64,000 nucleotides of DNA from Xylophilus sp. GW821-FHT01B05 (GTDB lineage Bacteria; Pseudomonadota; Gammaproteobacteria; Burkholderiales; Burkholderiaceae_C), in contig CP152408.1 in assembly GCA_038961845.1 (NCBI GenBank), forward strand, positions 1,178,001-1,242,000, written 5' to 3'. Below the pieces are notes generated by a model that did no database searches, had not been told where the DNA came from, and saw only the letters and a program-made list of their open reading frames with translations. The position numbers were made by a program, and so were the translations under genes. How positions within the stretch are numbered: the stretch's first letter is position 1; every line of letters starts with the position of its first letter. Shown here in pieces: positions 1 through 8,475 of the stretch.

Positions 1-3000
1 CTCTCGCGCCAGCGCAGCTACACCGCCAGCAAGTTCAGCTTCAACAGCGGCGATGGCCGTTGCCCCACCTGCGGCGGCTCGGGCTTTGAGCATGTGGAGA
101 TGCAGTTTCTCTCCGACGTCTACCTGCGCTGCCCGGATTGCGACGGCAAGCGTTACCGCCCCGAAATTCTGGAAGTGACGGTAGAGCGCGGCGGCCGCAT
201 GCTGAACGTGGCCGATGTGTTGGACCTGACCGTGAGCGAGGCGGCTGAACACTTCAAGAACGACCGCGAGGTGATCCGCGCGCTGCAGCCCATCGTCGAT
301 GTGGGGCTGGAATACGTCAAGCTGGGCCAGCCTGTGCCCACCTTGTCGGGCGGCGAGGCACAGCGCCTGAAGCTTGCCGGCTTCCTGGCCGAGGCGGCCA
401 AGAGCGCCAGCGCCAGCAAGCAGGCATTGGCGCGCAAGGGCACGCTGTTTTTGTTTGACGAGCCGACCACCGGCCTGCACTTTGACGACATCGCCAAGCT
501 CATGCGCGCGCTGCGCCGGCTGCTGGACGCCGGCCACTCGCTGGTGGTGATCGAGCACAACCTGGACGTGATCCGCTCCAGCGACTGGCTGATCGACCTG
601 GGCCCCGAGGGCGGCGACGGCGGCGGCCTGGTGGTGGCCGAAGGCACGCCCGAGGACGTGCGCCAGCACCTCACGTCGCACACCGGCCGCGCGCTGCGCG
701 AGTACGAGCAAGCCTTGGGCGTGGGCGCGCATACGGCAGAAGAAGGCGTGCCGCTGCAGAAGCTGGGGCGGGCCGCCCATGCCCGGCCGGCGCAGGGCGC
801 CACGGCGATCGAGATCGTCAACGCGCGCGAGCACAACCTGAAGGGCATCAGCGTCGATATACCGCGCGGCAAGTTCAACGTGGTGACAGGGGTCAGCGGC
901 TCGGGCAAGTCCACGCTGGCCTTTGACATCCTGTTCAACGAAGGGCAGCGGCGCTACCTCGAATCGCTCAACGCCTACGCACGCAGCATCGTGCAGCCGG
1001 CCGGCCGGCCCGAGGTGGACGCGGTCTACGGCATTCCGCCCACGGTGGCGATCGAGCAGCGCCTGTCGCGCGGCGGGCGCAAGAGCACGGTCGGCACCAC
1101 TACCGAGGTCTGGCACTTTTTGCGGTTGCTCTACGTCAAGCTGGGCACGCAGCATTGCATCCACGACGGCGCAGCGGTAGAGCCGCAAACGCCCGACAGC
1201 ATTGCCGCGCAAATCCTCAAGCGCTTCCGGGGCCAGCACATCGGCCTGCTGGCGCCGCTGGTGATGGCGCGCAAGGGCGTCTACACCGAGCTGGCCGATT
1301 GGGCGCGCCCACGCGGCTACACCCATCTGCGGGTGGACGGCAACTTTCTGCCGACCACCAAGTTCCCGCGCATAGACCGCTTCAAGGAACACACCATCGA
1401 GCTGCCGGTCATCAGCCTGGACGTTGACCCGCGCCAGGAGGCCGCGCTGCGCGAGGCCCTGGCCCGCACGCTGGAGCACGGCAAGGGCGTGGTGCATGTG
1501 CTGTCCGACCTGGGCGGCCTGCGCGAAGCGATGGAGGCCGGCACGCCTACCGCGGGCATAGGCACGCTGCATGCGTTCTCGACCCGGCGCGCCTGCCCGG
1601 TTTGCAGCACCAGCTATGCCGAGCTGGACCCGCGCCTGTTCAGCTACAACAGCAAGCACGGCTGGTGCCCGGACTGCGTGGGCACCGGGGTCAAGCTGAC
1701 CAAGGAGCAGCGCAAGGCCCTGGACGATTCCGTGCTGGCCGACGACCAGAAGGGCCGCGAGCAGACCTTTGCCGAGCCCGAGGTGGAAGACGTGGCCGAC
1801 ACCGTCTGCCCAGGCTGCGCCGGCACGCGCCTGAATGCCACGGCGCGCGCTGTGCAGTTCCATCAAACGCCCATCACCGCGCTGGCGCGGCGCAGCGTGC
1901 AGACGCTGCGGATGTGGGCCGACGCGCTCACGCTCGAAGGCCGCGAGGCCGGCGTGGCGCGCGACCTGGTGCCCGAGATCCGCAGCCGCCTTGAATTTTT
2001 GGAAGAGGTCGGCCTGGGCTACCTCACGCTGGACCGCGGCGCGCCTTCGCTCTCGGGCGGCGAGGCGCAGCGCATCCGGCTGGCGGCGCAGCTTGGCAGC
2101 AACCTGCAGGGCGTGTGCTACGTGCTGGACGAACCCACCATCGGCCTGCATGCGCGCGACAACCAGATATTGCTCAATGCCCTGCACAAGTTGGGCGAGA
2201 AGGGCAACACTCTGGTGGTGGTGGAGCACGACGAAGACACCATTCGCCGCGCCGACCACATCATCGACATAGGCCCCAGCGCCGGCAAGCGCGGTGGCCG
2301 CGTGGTGGCTGAGGGATCGGTGCATGACATCGAGCAGGCCGGTGATTCGCAAACCGGCCGCTACCTGCTGCATGCCATGAAGCACCCGCTGCATGCACGG
2401 CGGCCGGTGGCGCCATCGCTGACCGGCGGCGCTGTGCCCGATACGGAAATCGACTGGCTGGAGCTGCGTGGGGCCAAGCTGCACAACCTGCAAGAGGTTG
2501 ATATCGACGTGCCGCTGAAGCGCCTGGTGGCCATCACCGGCGTCAGCGGCTCGGGCAAGTCCACGCTGGCGCGCGACGTGCTGCTGGTCAATGTGCAGGC
2601 AGCGGTACAGCAGCGCACGACCAAGGCCGGCCGCGAGGCCGACGATGCGGGCAAGCACGCCAAGTGGACGGGCTGTGACAGCCTGGACGGCTACCAGACC
2701 ATAGACCGCGTGCTGGAAGTCGACCAAACCCCCATCGGCAAGACGCCGCGCAGCTGCCCCGCCACCTACATCGGCTTCTGGGACACCATCCGCAAGCTGT
2801 TTGCCGAGACGCTGGAGGCCAAGGCGCGTGGCTATGCGCCGGGCCGCTTCAGCTTCAACACCGGCGAAGGCCGCTGCCCGGCCTGCGAGGGCGCGGGCGT
2901 GCGCACCATAGGCATGAGCTTCCTGCCCGACGTGAAGGTGCCCTGCGAGACCTGCCACGGCGCGCGCTTCAACCCCGAGACACTGGCCGTCACCTGGCGC

Positions 3001-3519
3001 GGCAAGAGCATTGGCGACGTGCTGCAGATGGAGGTGGACGAGGCGGTGGAGTTCTTTGCCGCCATGCCCAACATCAGCCACCCGCTGCAGTTGCTGAAGG
3101 ACGTGGGCCTGGGCTACCTGACGCTGGGCCAGCCTTCGCCCACGCTGTCGGGCGGCGAGGCGCAGCGCATCAAGCTGGTGACTGAGCTGAGCAAGGTGCG
3201 CGACGACATTACGCGCCGTGGGCAAAAGGCTCCGCACACCTTCTATGTGCTGGACGAGCCCACCGTGGGCCTGCACATGGCCGACGTAGAGAAGCTGGTG
3301 CATGTGCTGCACCGCCTGGTGGCGGGCGGCCACAGCGTGCTGGTGATTGAGCACGATCTGGACGTGATCGCCGAGGCCGACTGGGTGATAGACCTGGGCC
3401 CCGAAGGCGGCGACGAGGGCGGCCGTGTGGTCGCCACCGCCACGCCGGAAGACGTGGTGCGCCTGGGCACCCATACCGGCCGCGCGCTGGAGCGGGTGCT
3501 TGCCCGCAGCGGTGCCTGA
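1..3519 (+). CDS. uvrA: UvrA-like excinuclease ABC subunit A, tandem-duplicated form (5' end outside window)
   Basis: UvrA is the DNA-damage-sensing ABC ATPase of nucleotide excision repair. The frame is open from base 1, so the start lies upstream. The first ~230 residues are the C-terminal half of one UvrA module: a CPTC...CPDC zinc site, the signature LSGGEAQRLKLAG and the Walker B FLFDEPTTGLH. A complete second module follows, with Walker A GVSGSGKSTLAFD, signature LSGGEAQRIRLAA, Walker B YVLDEPTIGLH, then a second Walker A GVSGSGKSTLARD, CPAC...CETC, LSGGEAQRIKLVT and YVLDEPTVGLH. Three signature/Walker B sets in the visible part exceed the two of a normal ~940-residue UvrA. This fits the roughly double-length UvrA annotated in many Burkholderiales. 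It ends 14 bases before the next gene. Confidence 0.93.
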   Translation, partial: LSRQRSYTASKFSFNSGDGRCPTCGGSGFEHVEMQFLSDVYLRCPDCDGKRYRPEILEVTVERGGRMLNVADVLDLTVSEAAEHFKNDREVIRALQPIVDVGLEYVKLGQPVPTLSGGEAQRLKLAGFLAEAAKSASASKQALARKGTLFLFDEPTTGLHFDDIAKLMRALRRLLDAGHSLVVIEHNLDVIRSSDWLIDLGPEGGDGGGLVVAEGTPEDVRQHLTSHTGRALREYEQALGVGAHTAEEGVPLQKLGRAAHARPAQGATAIEIVNAREHNLKGISVDIPRGKFNVVTGVSGSGKSTLAFDILFNEGQRRYLESLNAYARSIVQPAGRPEVDAVYGIPPTVAIEQRLSRGGRKSTVGTTTEVWHFLRLLYVKLGTQHCIHDGAAVEPQTPDSIAAQILKRFRGQHIGLLAPLVMARKGVYTELADWARPRGYTHLRVDGNFLPTTKFPRIDRFKEHTIELPVISLDVDPRQEAALREALARTLEHGKGVVHVLSDLGGLREAMEAGTPTAGIGTLHAFSTRRACPVCSTSYAELDPRLFSYNSKHGWCPDCVGTGVKLTKEQRKALDDSVLADDQKGREQTFAEPEVEDVADTVCPGCAGTRLNATARAVQFHQTPITALARRSVQTLRMWADALTLEGREAGVARDLVPEIRSRLEFLEEVGLGYLTLDRGAPSLSGGEAQRIRLAAQLGSNLQGVCYVLDEPTIGLHARDNQILLNALHKLGEKGNTLVVVEHDEDTIRRADHIIDIGPSAGKRGGRVVAEGSVHDIEQAGDSQTGRYLLHAMKHPLHARRPVAPSLTGGAVPDTEIDWLELRGAKLHNLQEVDIDVPLKRLVAITGVSGSGKSTLARDVLLVNVQAAVQQRTTKAGREADDAGKHAKWTGCDSLDGYQTIDRVLEVDQTPIGKTPRSCPATYIGFWDTIRKLFAETLEAKARGYAPGRFSFNTGEGRCPACEGAGVRTIGMSFLPDVKVPCETCHGARFNPETLAVTWRGKSIGDVLQMEVDEAVEFFAAMPNISHPLQLLKDVGLGYLTLGQPSPTLSGGEAQRIKLVTELSKVRDDITRRGQKAPHTFYVLDEPTVGLHMADVEKLVHVLHRLVAGGHSVLVIEHDLDVIAEADWVIDLGPEGGDEGGRVVATATPEDVVRLGTHTGRALERVLARSGA

Positions 3520-3533
3520 TCCGCAGCCAAGGC

Positions 3534-5270
3534 ATGACAAGCGCCGAGCAGCCCGCAGTGGCCACGCCCTCACGCGCGGTGCGCGAGCTGTACCGCGCGC
3601 TCTGGCTGCATGCAGAAGGCAAGCGCAATCAACTGCTGGGCGCAACCGCGTTGCTGTCGGGTGCGCAGCTGTTGCGGCTCACCATGCCCTGGCTGGCGGC
3701 GCAGGCCATTAACGCGTTGCAGCACGGCGACATGGCCGGCGCTGGCCGCTGGATTGCCTACCTGGCGGGCGTGTACCTGTTGTCGTGGTTTCTGCACGGC
3801 CCGGGCCGCATCCTGGAGCGCAACGTGGGCGTGCGGGTGCGCGAGCGCATGGCCGACCAGCTCTATGCGCGCATTGCGTCCGCGCCGCTGGCCTGGCGTG
3901 ATGGGCGCCACTCGGGCGACCTGCAGCACCGCGTGGTGCAGGCCAGCCGCGCGCTGTCGGACTTTGCGCAGAACCAGTTCGGCTATCTGCAGAACGCCTT
4001 CAACTTCGTCGGCCCGCTGGTGGCGCTGGCGCTGCTGTCGCGCACCAGCGGCGCCATCGCGCTGACGGGCTACGTGGCCATTGCCTTCATCATCCTGCGC
4101 TTTGACCGGGCGCTGATGCAGCTGGCCCGCACCGAGAACGACGCCGAGCGCCGCTACGTGGCCGCGCTGCTGGACCTGGTGGGCAATGCCGGCACGGTGA
4201 TCGGCCTGCGGCTGCAGGCCGCATCCCGCAAGCTGCTGGGCCGGCGCATGGACGGCGTGATCGCGCCGCTGCGCCGCGCGGTCACGGTCAACGAGGGCAA
4301 GTGGTTCGCGGTCGACCTGCTGGGCATGGCGCTGACCTGGACCCTGGTGGTCGTCTATGTCCTGCAGGCGCGCACGCCGGGGCAGGCGGTGCTGCTGGGC
4401 ACGGTCTTCATGATCTACCAGTACGCGCAGCAGGCGGCCAACGTGGTCGGCTCGATGGCCTCCAACTTCCAGAGCTTTGCGCGCATGCATACCGACTACG
4501 GCAGCGCCGAGCCGATCTGGGCCGCGCCGGGCGACCCCGACGCGCCGGTGATGGCCATCGTGCCCGATGCGCCCTGGCAGACGCTGGAACTGCGCGGCGT
4601 GAACTGGCATTACGCGGACGGTGGCCGTGGCGGCCTGAGCAATGTGAACCTGCTGCTGCAGCGCGGTGCGCGTGTGGCCCTCATCGGTCCCAGCGGTGGC
4701 GGCAAGAGCACCTTGCTGCGCGCGCTGGCCGGGCTCTACACGCCGCAGCAGGGCGAGCTGCTGCGCGACGGCGCGGTGGTGCCCTGGTCCACGCTGCGCG
4801 GCCTGGCCACGCTGATCCCGCAAGAGGCCGAGGTGTTCGAGGCCAGCGTGGAAGAGAACCTGACCTTCGGCCAGCCCGGCGAGCCCCGGCATATCGAGGC
4901 CGCGCTGCATACCGGCGTGTTCGACGAGGTGCTGGCCAGGATGCCCGATGGCCTGCACAGCCCGCTGTCCGAGCGGGGCGCCAACCTCTCGGGCGGCCAG
5001 CGCCAGCGGCTGGCGCTGGCGCGCGGCGCATTGGCCGCGCGCGGCAGCTCGGTGCTGCTGCTGGACGAACCCACCAGCGCGCTCGATCCGCTCGCCGAGG
5101 GCCGGGTGTTCGAGCGCATGGCAGAGGCCTTCCCGGATGCCTGCCTGATCGCCTCGGTGCACCGGCCCAGCCTGCTGGCGCGCTTCGACACCGTCGTGGT
5201 GGTGGAGGCCGGCCAGGTGGTGGATGCCGGCCCGCGCGACGCGGTGCTAGCCCGCCGCGCGCAGGTCTGA
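3534..5270 (+). CDS. ABC transporter, fused permease and ATP-binding domains
   Basis: This is a 578-residue half-transporter of the ABC exporter type, expected to act as a dimer in the inner membrane. The N-terminal ~310 residues contain hydrophobic segments typical of the six-helix exporter permease domain. The C-terminal domain has Walker A GPSGGGKST, the signature LSGGQRQRLALARG, Walker B VLLLDEPTSALD and a switch histidine in SVHRPS. The ATG start follows uvrA by 14 bases, so the two may be cotranscribed. The substrate cannot be told; lipids, peptides or drugs are all possible for this family. Confidence 0.9.
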   Translation: MTSAEQPAVATPSRAVRELYRALWLHAEGKRNQLLGATALLSGAQLLRLTMPWLAAQAINALQHGDMAGAGRWIAYLAGVYLLSWFLHGPGRILERNVGVRVRERMADQLYARIASAPLAWRDGRHSGDLQHRVVQASRALSDFAQNQFGYLQNAFNFVGPLVALALLSRTSGAIALTGYVAIAFIILRFDRALMQLARTENDAERRYVAALLDLVGNAGTVIGLRLQAASRKLLGRRMDGVIAPLRRAVTVNEGKWFAVDLLGMALTWTLVVVYVLQARTPGQAVLLGTVFMIYQYAQQAANVVGSMASNFQSFARMHTDYGSAEPIWAAPGDPDAPVMAIVPDAPWQTLELRGVNWHYADGGRGGLSNVNLLLQRGARVALIGPSGGGKSTLLRALAGLYTPQQGELLRDGAVVPWSTLRGLATLIPQEAEVFEASVEENLTFGQPGEPRHIEAALHTGVFDEVLARMPDGLHSPLSERGANLSGGQRQRLALARGALAARGSSVLLLDEPTSALDPLAEGRVFERMAEAFPDACLIASVHRPSLLARFDTVVVVEAGQVVDAGPRDAVLARRAQV

Positions 5271-5640
5271 GGGCCATCCCTTTCAAGGTCTTGTGATCTG
5301 TTCGGTAGTTCTCGTGGGGTGCCGAGCCGAGCGCAGCGACGGCCCGTGTGGCCGTCCCGGGCCCCCTCGGGATGCGCCGAGGAGCGCAGCGGCAGGCGGA
5401 TAAGGGATCGCTCCTGTCTGAGCGAAGCGAGTTTGAGCGAGACCCCGCCTGACGCGAGTACCGCAGGTTGCCCCGCAGCGCAGCGCAGGGGACGCAGCAC
5501 GTGGGGTCGCCTTTTCTTCGGTTACCTTCTTTTGGCGAAGCAAAAGAAGGTGACTGCGCCGCCGGGCGCACATCCCGGCACCCGCCGCCTGCAAGGCACA
5601 CAGCGCAGGGATATCTCAAAGACCTTGAAAGGGATGGGCC
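5271..5640. repeat. Large AGCG-rich intergenic repeat bounded by a short inverted repeat
   Basis: This stretch separates two convergent genes. Its ends carry a 22-base inverted repeat with one mismatch (5271-5292 against 5619-5640; core CCATCCCTTTCAAGGTCTT). The interior is built of short AGCG-type words (GAGCGAAGCGAG, GCGCAGCGCAG). Near the right end is a hairpin with an 11-bp stem (5524-5534/5541-5551) followed by the 13-mer CCCGGCACCCGCC (5574-5586). The same hairpin type and the identical 13-mer recur at 14996-15058, so this is a dispersed family. Open frames here show no protein-like features and are not called. Confidence 0.75.
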
Positions 5641-5652
5641 TGAGGCCCCCCT

Positions 5653-6450
5653 TCAGCGCGCTGCGCGCCAGCCCAGCTCTGCGGAGATCGCTGCAGCCGC
5701 AGCCATGACCACGGGCCGCAACTCCTCCATGCGCTCCAGCGACAGATAGGGCGCGGTGCTGGTCACGCTGAGCCCGGCGGCAATGGCGCCGTCGGCACCG
5801 CGGATGGGCGCGGCCACGCAGCGGATCGAGGGCTCGTTGTCTTCCAGGTCGTAGGCGTAGCCGCCCGCCGCGTAGCTGCGCATGCGCTTCGCAAAGCTTG
5901 ACCAGGCCATGCGCTTGGCGGCCTGGGGCGCGGCGGCGCTGCCGGCCTCGAACACGCGCCGCCATTCGGGCTCTTTGTCATCGAGCAGCAGGGCCTTGCC
6001 CACGCCGGTATAGGCCAGGGGCATGCGCTGGCCCACACGCGAGCGCATCTGCAGGCCCTGCGTGCCGGGGATCTTCTCCACATACAGCACTTCGTCGCCC
6101 TCGCGCACCACCAGGTGGATGGTGTCGCCGGTATGCCGCGCCAGCGCGTCCAGTTGCGGCCGTGCCAGCTCGACCAGCGACAGGCCCTCGCGCGCCTGGA
6201 AGCCCAGCTCGATCAGTTGCGGCCCCAGCGCATAGCCGGTGCCCGGCAGCACGCGCAGGTAGCGCTCTTGCACCAGCAGGCTGGCCAGGCGATGCGCGGT
6301 GCTGCGCGCGATGCCGGTGTGCGCGCACAGCGCCTTCAGGTCGCGCTGGCCGTCGGCCACGGCCTGGACGATGGCCAGGCCGCGCATGAGGGTCTGGGTG
6401 CCGGCCAGGGCGGTGGAGGAGGGCTCGGCTGCGGGTGGGGAAGAGGGCAT
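5653..6450 (-). CDS. IclR-family transcriptional regulator, probably of the D-galactonate genes
   Basis: This 265-residue protein has an N-terminal winged helix (around LKALCAHTGIARSTAHRLAS) and a C-terminal IclR effector domain ending ELRPVVMAAAAAISAELG. It lies divergent from dgoK, which suggests local control of galactonate catabolism; effector and sign of control are unknown. I chose the ATG at 6450 (MPSSPPAAEP) because the helix-turn-helix then begins at the usual distance. The frame extends upstream to 6645, but that part runs through the promoter region and reads as arginine-rich non-coding sequence. Confidence 0.88.
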   Translation of the reverse strand: MPSSPPAAEPSSTALAGTQTLMRGLAIVQAVADGQRDLKALCAHTGIARSTAHRLASLLVQERYLRVLPGTGYALGPQLIELGFQAREGLSLVELARPQLDALARHTGDTIHLVVREGDEVLYVEKIPGTQGLQMRSRVGQRMPLAYTGVGKALLLDDKEPEWRRVFEAGSAAAPQAAKRMAWSSFAKRMRSYAAGGYAYDLEDNEPSIRCVAAPIRGADGAIAAGLSVTSTAPYLSLERMEELRPVVMAAAAAISAELGWRAAR

Positions 6451-6470
6451 TTTGGTGTCTGGCAAGTTAT

Positions 6471-6524
6471 GGTCATTTTCCCTATATATGGGATGAAAGT
6501 CTACATATTGAGATTTTGACCAAT
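6471..6524. promoter_or_regulatory. AT-rich divergent control region with nested palindrome, candidate IclR operator
   Basis: Between the IclR gene and dgoK, an AT-rich island stands out from the GC-rich surroundings. It contains TCCCTATATATGGGA (6479-6493, arms TCCC/GGGA), flanked by GGTCA at 6471 and TGACC at 6517-6521 in inverted orientation. IclR regulators commonly bind imperfect palindromes overlapping divergent promoters. This is inference only. Confidence 0.4.
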
Positions 6525-6653
6525 CACGCATAGACTGCGTCTCCCGCCGGGAACCGGGCCTTGGGTACGAGCTTCGTACCCGTTCCGGCTTCCCGATCCG
6601 CCTGCCGCGCCGGCTTGTCCTGGTGCGGTCTCGATGACGAGGCAAGACTTTCG

Positions 6654-7643
6654 ATGATCACATCCGCGCTGGCCGCACCCGCCCAACTGATCGCGCTCGA
6701 TTGGGGGACTTCGTCCTTGCGCGCCTACCGCCTGGGTGGCGCCGGCCAGGTGCTGGAGCAGCGGCGCCTGCCCTGGGGCATCATGAATCTGCCGCCGGCA
6801 CCGGCGGATGCGCCCGACACCCAACCCACCCAGGCCTTCGAGCGCGCTTTTGACGCCGCTTGCGGCGACTGGCTGCGGGCCGAGCCCGCGCTGCCGGTGC
6901 TGGCCTGCGGCATGGTGGGCAGCGCCCAGGGTTGGCGCGAGGCGGTCTACCTGGACCTGCCCGCCGATTTGCAGCGCCTGGGCGGCCGCCTGACCGTGGT
7001 TGAGCGCGCGGGCGCCACGCCGCTGCACATCGTCCCCGGCCTGATCGAGCGCGCGGGCCTGCCCAATGTGATGCGCGGGGAAGAAACCCAGGTGGCCGGC
7101 GTGCTCGCCGGGCTGCCTGACCAGGGGGCGGCGGACGATGTGCTGATCGGCCTGCCCGGCACACACAGCAAATGGGTGGCGGTGCGCGCCGGCCAGGTCG
7201 TGCACTTCGACACCTTCATGACCGGCGAGGTCTACGCCGCGCTGTGCGGCCACACCATTCTGGGCCGCAGCATGCAGCCGGCCGCTACAGCTGACGACGC
7301 GGCCTTTGCGCGCGGCCTGCAGGTGGCGGCGTCAGAGGCCGGCCGCATGGGCGTGCTGTCCAACATCTTCAGCAGCCGCACGCTGGGCCTGACCGGCGCG
7401 CTGCCGGCCACGGCGCAGGCGGATTACCTGTCGGGCCTGCTGGTCGGGCATGAAGTGGCGGCCATTGCCGCAGCGCTGGCGCAGGCGCCGCAGCGCCCGC
7501 GCATCGCGCTGTGCGGCGAGGCGGATCTGTGCCGCCGCTATGCGCAGGCGCTGCAGGTCTATGGCCTGGGGCCGGTGGCCCAGGCGCCTGCGGCCACCGA
7601 GCGCGGCCTGTGGCAGCTGGCGCTGTCCGCTGGCTTGGTTTAG
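6654..7643 (+). CDS. dgoK: 2-dehydro-3-deoxygalactonokinase
   Basis: DgoK phosphorylates 2-dehydro-3-deoxy-D-galactonate to its 6-phosphate in the cytoplasmic De Ley-Doudoroff-type route. The 329-residue protein starts with the family's nucleotide-binding strand IALDWGTSSLRAYRL and has the conserved blocks LACGMVGSAQGWREA, MRGEETQVAG and IGLPGTHSKWV. ATG 6654 is preferred over an in-frame ATG at 6561 because the family begins just before the ALDWGTS strand. It is followed by dgoA and dgoD on the same strand, which confirms the pathway. Confidence 0.93.
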   Translation: MITSALAAPAQLIALDWGTSSLRAYRLGGAGQVLEQRRLPWGIMNLPPAPADAPDTQPTQAFERAFDAACGDWLRAEPALPVLACGMVGSAQGWREAVYLDLPADLQRLGGRLTVVERAGATPLHIVPGLIERAGLPNVMRGEETQVAGVLAGLPDQGAADDVLIGLPGTHSKWVAVRAGQVVHFDTFMTGEVYAALCGHTILGRSMQPAATADDAAFARGLQVAASEAGRMGVLSNIFSSRTLGLTGALPATAQADYLSGLLVGHEVAAIAAALAQAPQRPRIALCGEADLCRRYAQALQVYGLGPVAQAPAATERGLWQLALSAGLV

Positions 7644-7650
7644 CTCCAAT

Positions 7651-7760
7651 GCTGTTCAGTCAAACCAATACTCCCCCGTTCGGGCTGAGCTTGTCGAAGC
7701 CTTGGGCCCGCAGCTACAAGCCCTTCGACAAGCTCAGGGCGAACGGACTAACCGAACAGC
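7651..7760. repeat. Dispersed palindrome (GTTCGGGCTGAGCTTGTCGAAG family), copy 1
   Basis: In the 160-base gap between dgoK and dgoA, the arm at 7676-7701 pairs with 7721-7746 around a ~20-base loop. Outside the core is a second, copy-specific inverted pair, GCTGTTC (7651-7657) and GAACAGC (7754-7760). The core recurs at 12449-12518. It could act as a transcription attenuator or mRNA-stabilising hairpin inside the operon. Confidence 0.8.
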
Positions 7761-7803
7761 ATCGGGCTTAGTGCCCTCTATTTCCTCTCACGGAGACACT
7801 CCC

Positions 7804-8475
7804 ATGCATGCATCCACCGCCGCCCTGCAGGCCGCCATGGCCGAATGCGGCCTGATCGCCATCCTGCGCGGCATCCGCCCCGACGAAGCCGCGGCCATTG
7901 GCCATGCGCTGTACGACGCGGGTTTTCGCCTGATCGAGGTGCCGCTGAATTCGCCTGAGCCACTGGCCAGCATCCGCACGCTGCGCGATGCGCTGCCGGC
8001 CGATTGCCTGGTGGGCGCAGGCACGGTGATCGCGCCCTCGGCCTGCGCCGACATTGCCGCAGCCGGCGGCCAGATCGTGGTCATGCCGCATTCCGACCCG
8101 GCCGTGATCCGCGCCGCCAAGGCCGCGGGCCTGGCCTGCACGCCCGGCGTTGCCACGCCGACCGAAGCCTATGCCGCGCTGGCCGCCGGGGCCGACGCAC
8201 TCAAGATGTTCCCGGCCGAGCAATTGGGCGTTGCTGCCCTCAAGGCCTGGCGCGCCGTGCTGCGCCCGCCGGTGGGCCTGATCCCGGTCGGCGGCATTGC
8301 GCCCGACAGCATCGCCGCCTATGCCGCCGCCGGCGCCAGCGGCTTTGGCCTGGGCTCGGCCCTGTACCAGCCCGGCCGCACGGCCGCAGAAGTTGCCACC
8401 CGCGCCCAGGCTTTCGTGGCCGCCTGGCGCGCCGCCTATCCCGCATCCGCATCGCACAAGGAGTCCGCCGCATGA
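7804..8475 (+). CDS. dgoA: 2-dehydro-3-deoxy-6-phosphogalactonate aldolase
   Basis: This is a 223-residue class I aldolase of the KDPG/KDPGal family. It cleaves 2-dehydro-3-deoxy-6-phosphogalactonate to pyruvate and glyceraldehyde 3-phosphate. Visible landmarks are [10 protein letters not shown] (phosphate/carboxylate-binding arginine), the catalytic glutamate region [12 protein letters not shown], the Schiff-base lysine in [11 protein letters not shown] and the phosphate-binding glycine run [10 protein letters not shown]. The family is usually ~205 residues. The start at 7804 follows a GGAG-type site; the frame upstream to 7450 overlaps dgoK and the palindrome and is not coding. Its stop overlaps the dgoD start (ATGA), so the two are translationally coupled. 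Confidence 0.93.
   Translation: MHASTAALQAAMAECGLIAILRGIRPDEAAAIGHALYDAGFRLIEVPLNSPEPLASIRTLRDALPADCLVGAGTVIAPSACADIAAAGGQIVVMPHSDPAVIRAAKAAGLACTPGVATPTEAYAALAAGADALKMFPAEQLGVAALKAWRAVLRPPVGLIPVGGIAPDSIAAYAAAGASGFGLGSALYQPGRTAAEVATRAQAFVAAWRAAYPASASHKESAA

Noticed and set aside
3570..5162. 530-residue open frame on the minus strand
   Set aside because: It is fully antisense to the ABC exporter gene, is His/Gln/Arg-rich with no domain, and arises from third-position GC bias.
5283..5749. Several short open frames in the 5.3-5.7 kb gap
   Set aside because: They lie within the AGCG-rich repeat, have no ribosome-binding sites or conserved motifs, and similar frames recur in the copy at 14.5-15.1 kb because of the repeat itself.
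6451..6645. N-terminal extension of the IclR regulator
   Set aside because: It crosses the divergent promoter region and palindrome, is Arg-rich, and would precede the helix-turn-helix by ~65 extra residues.
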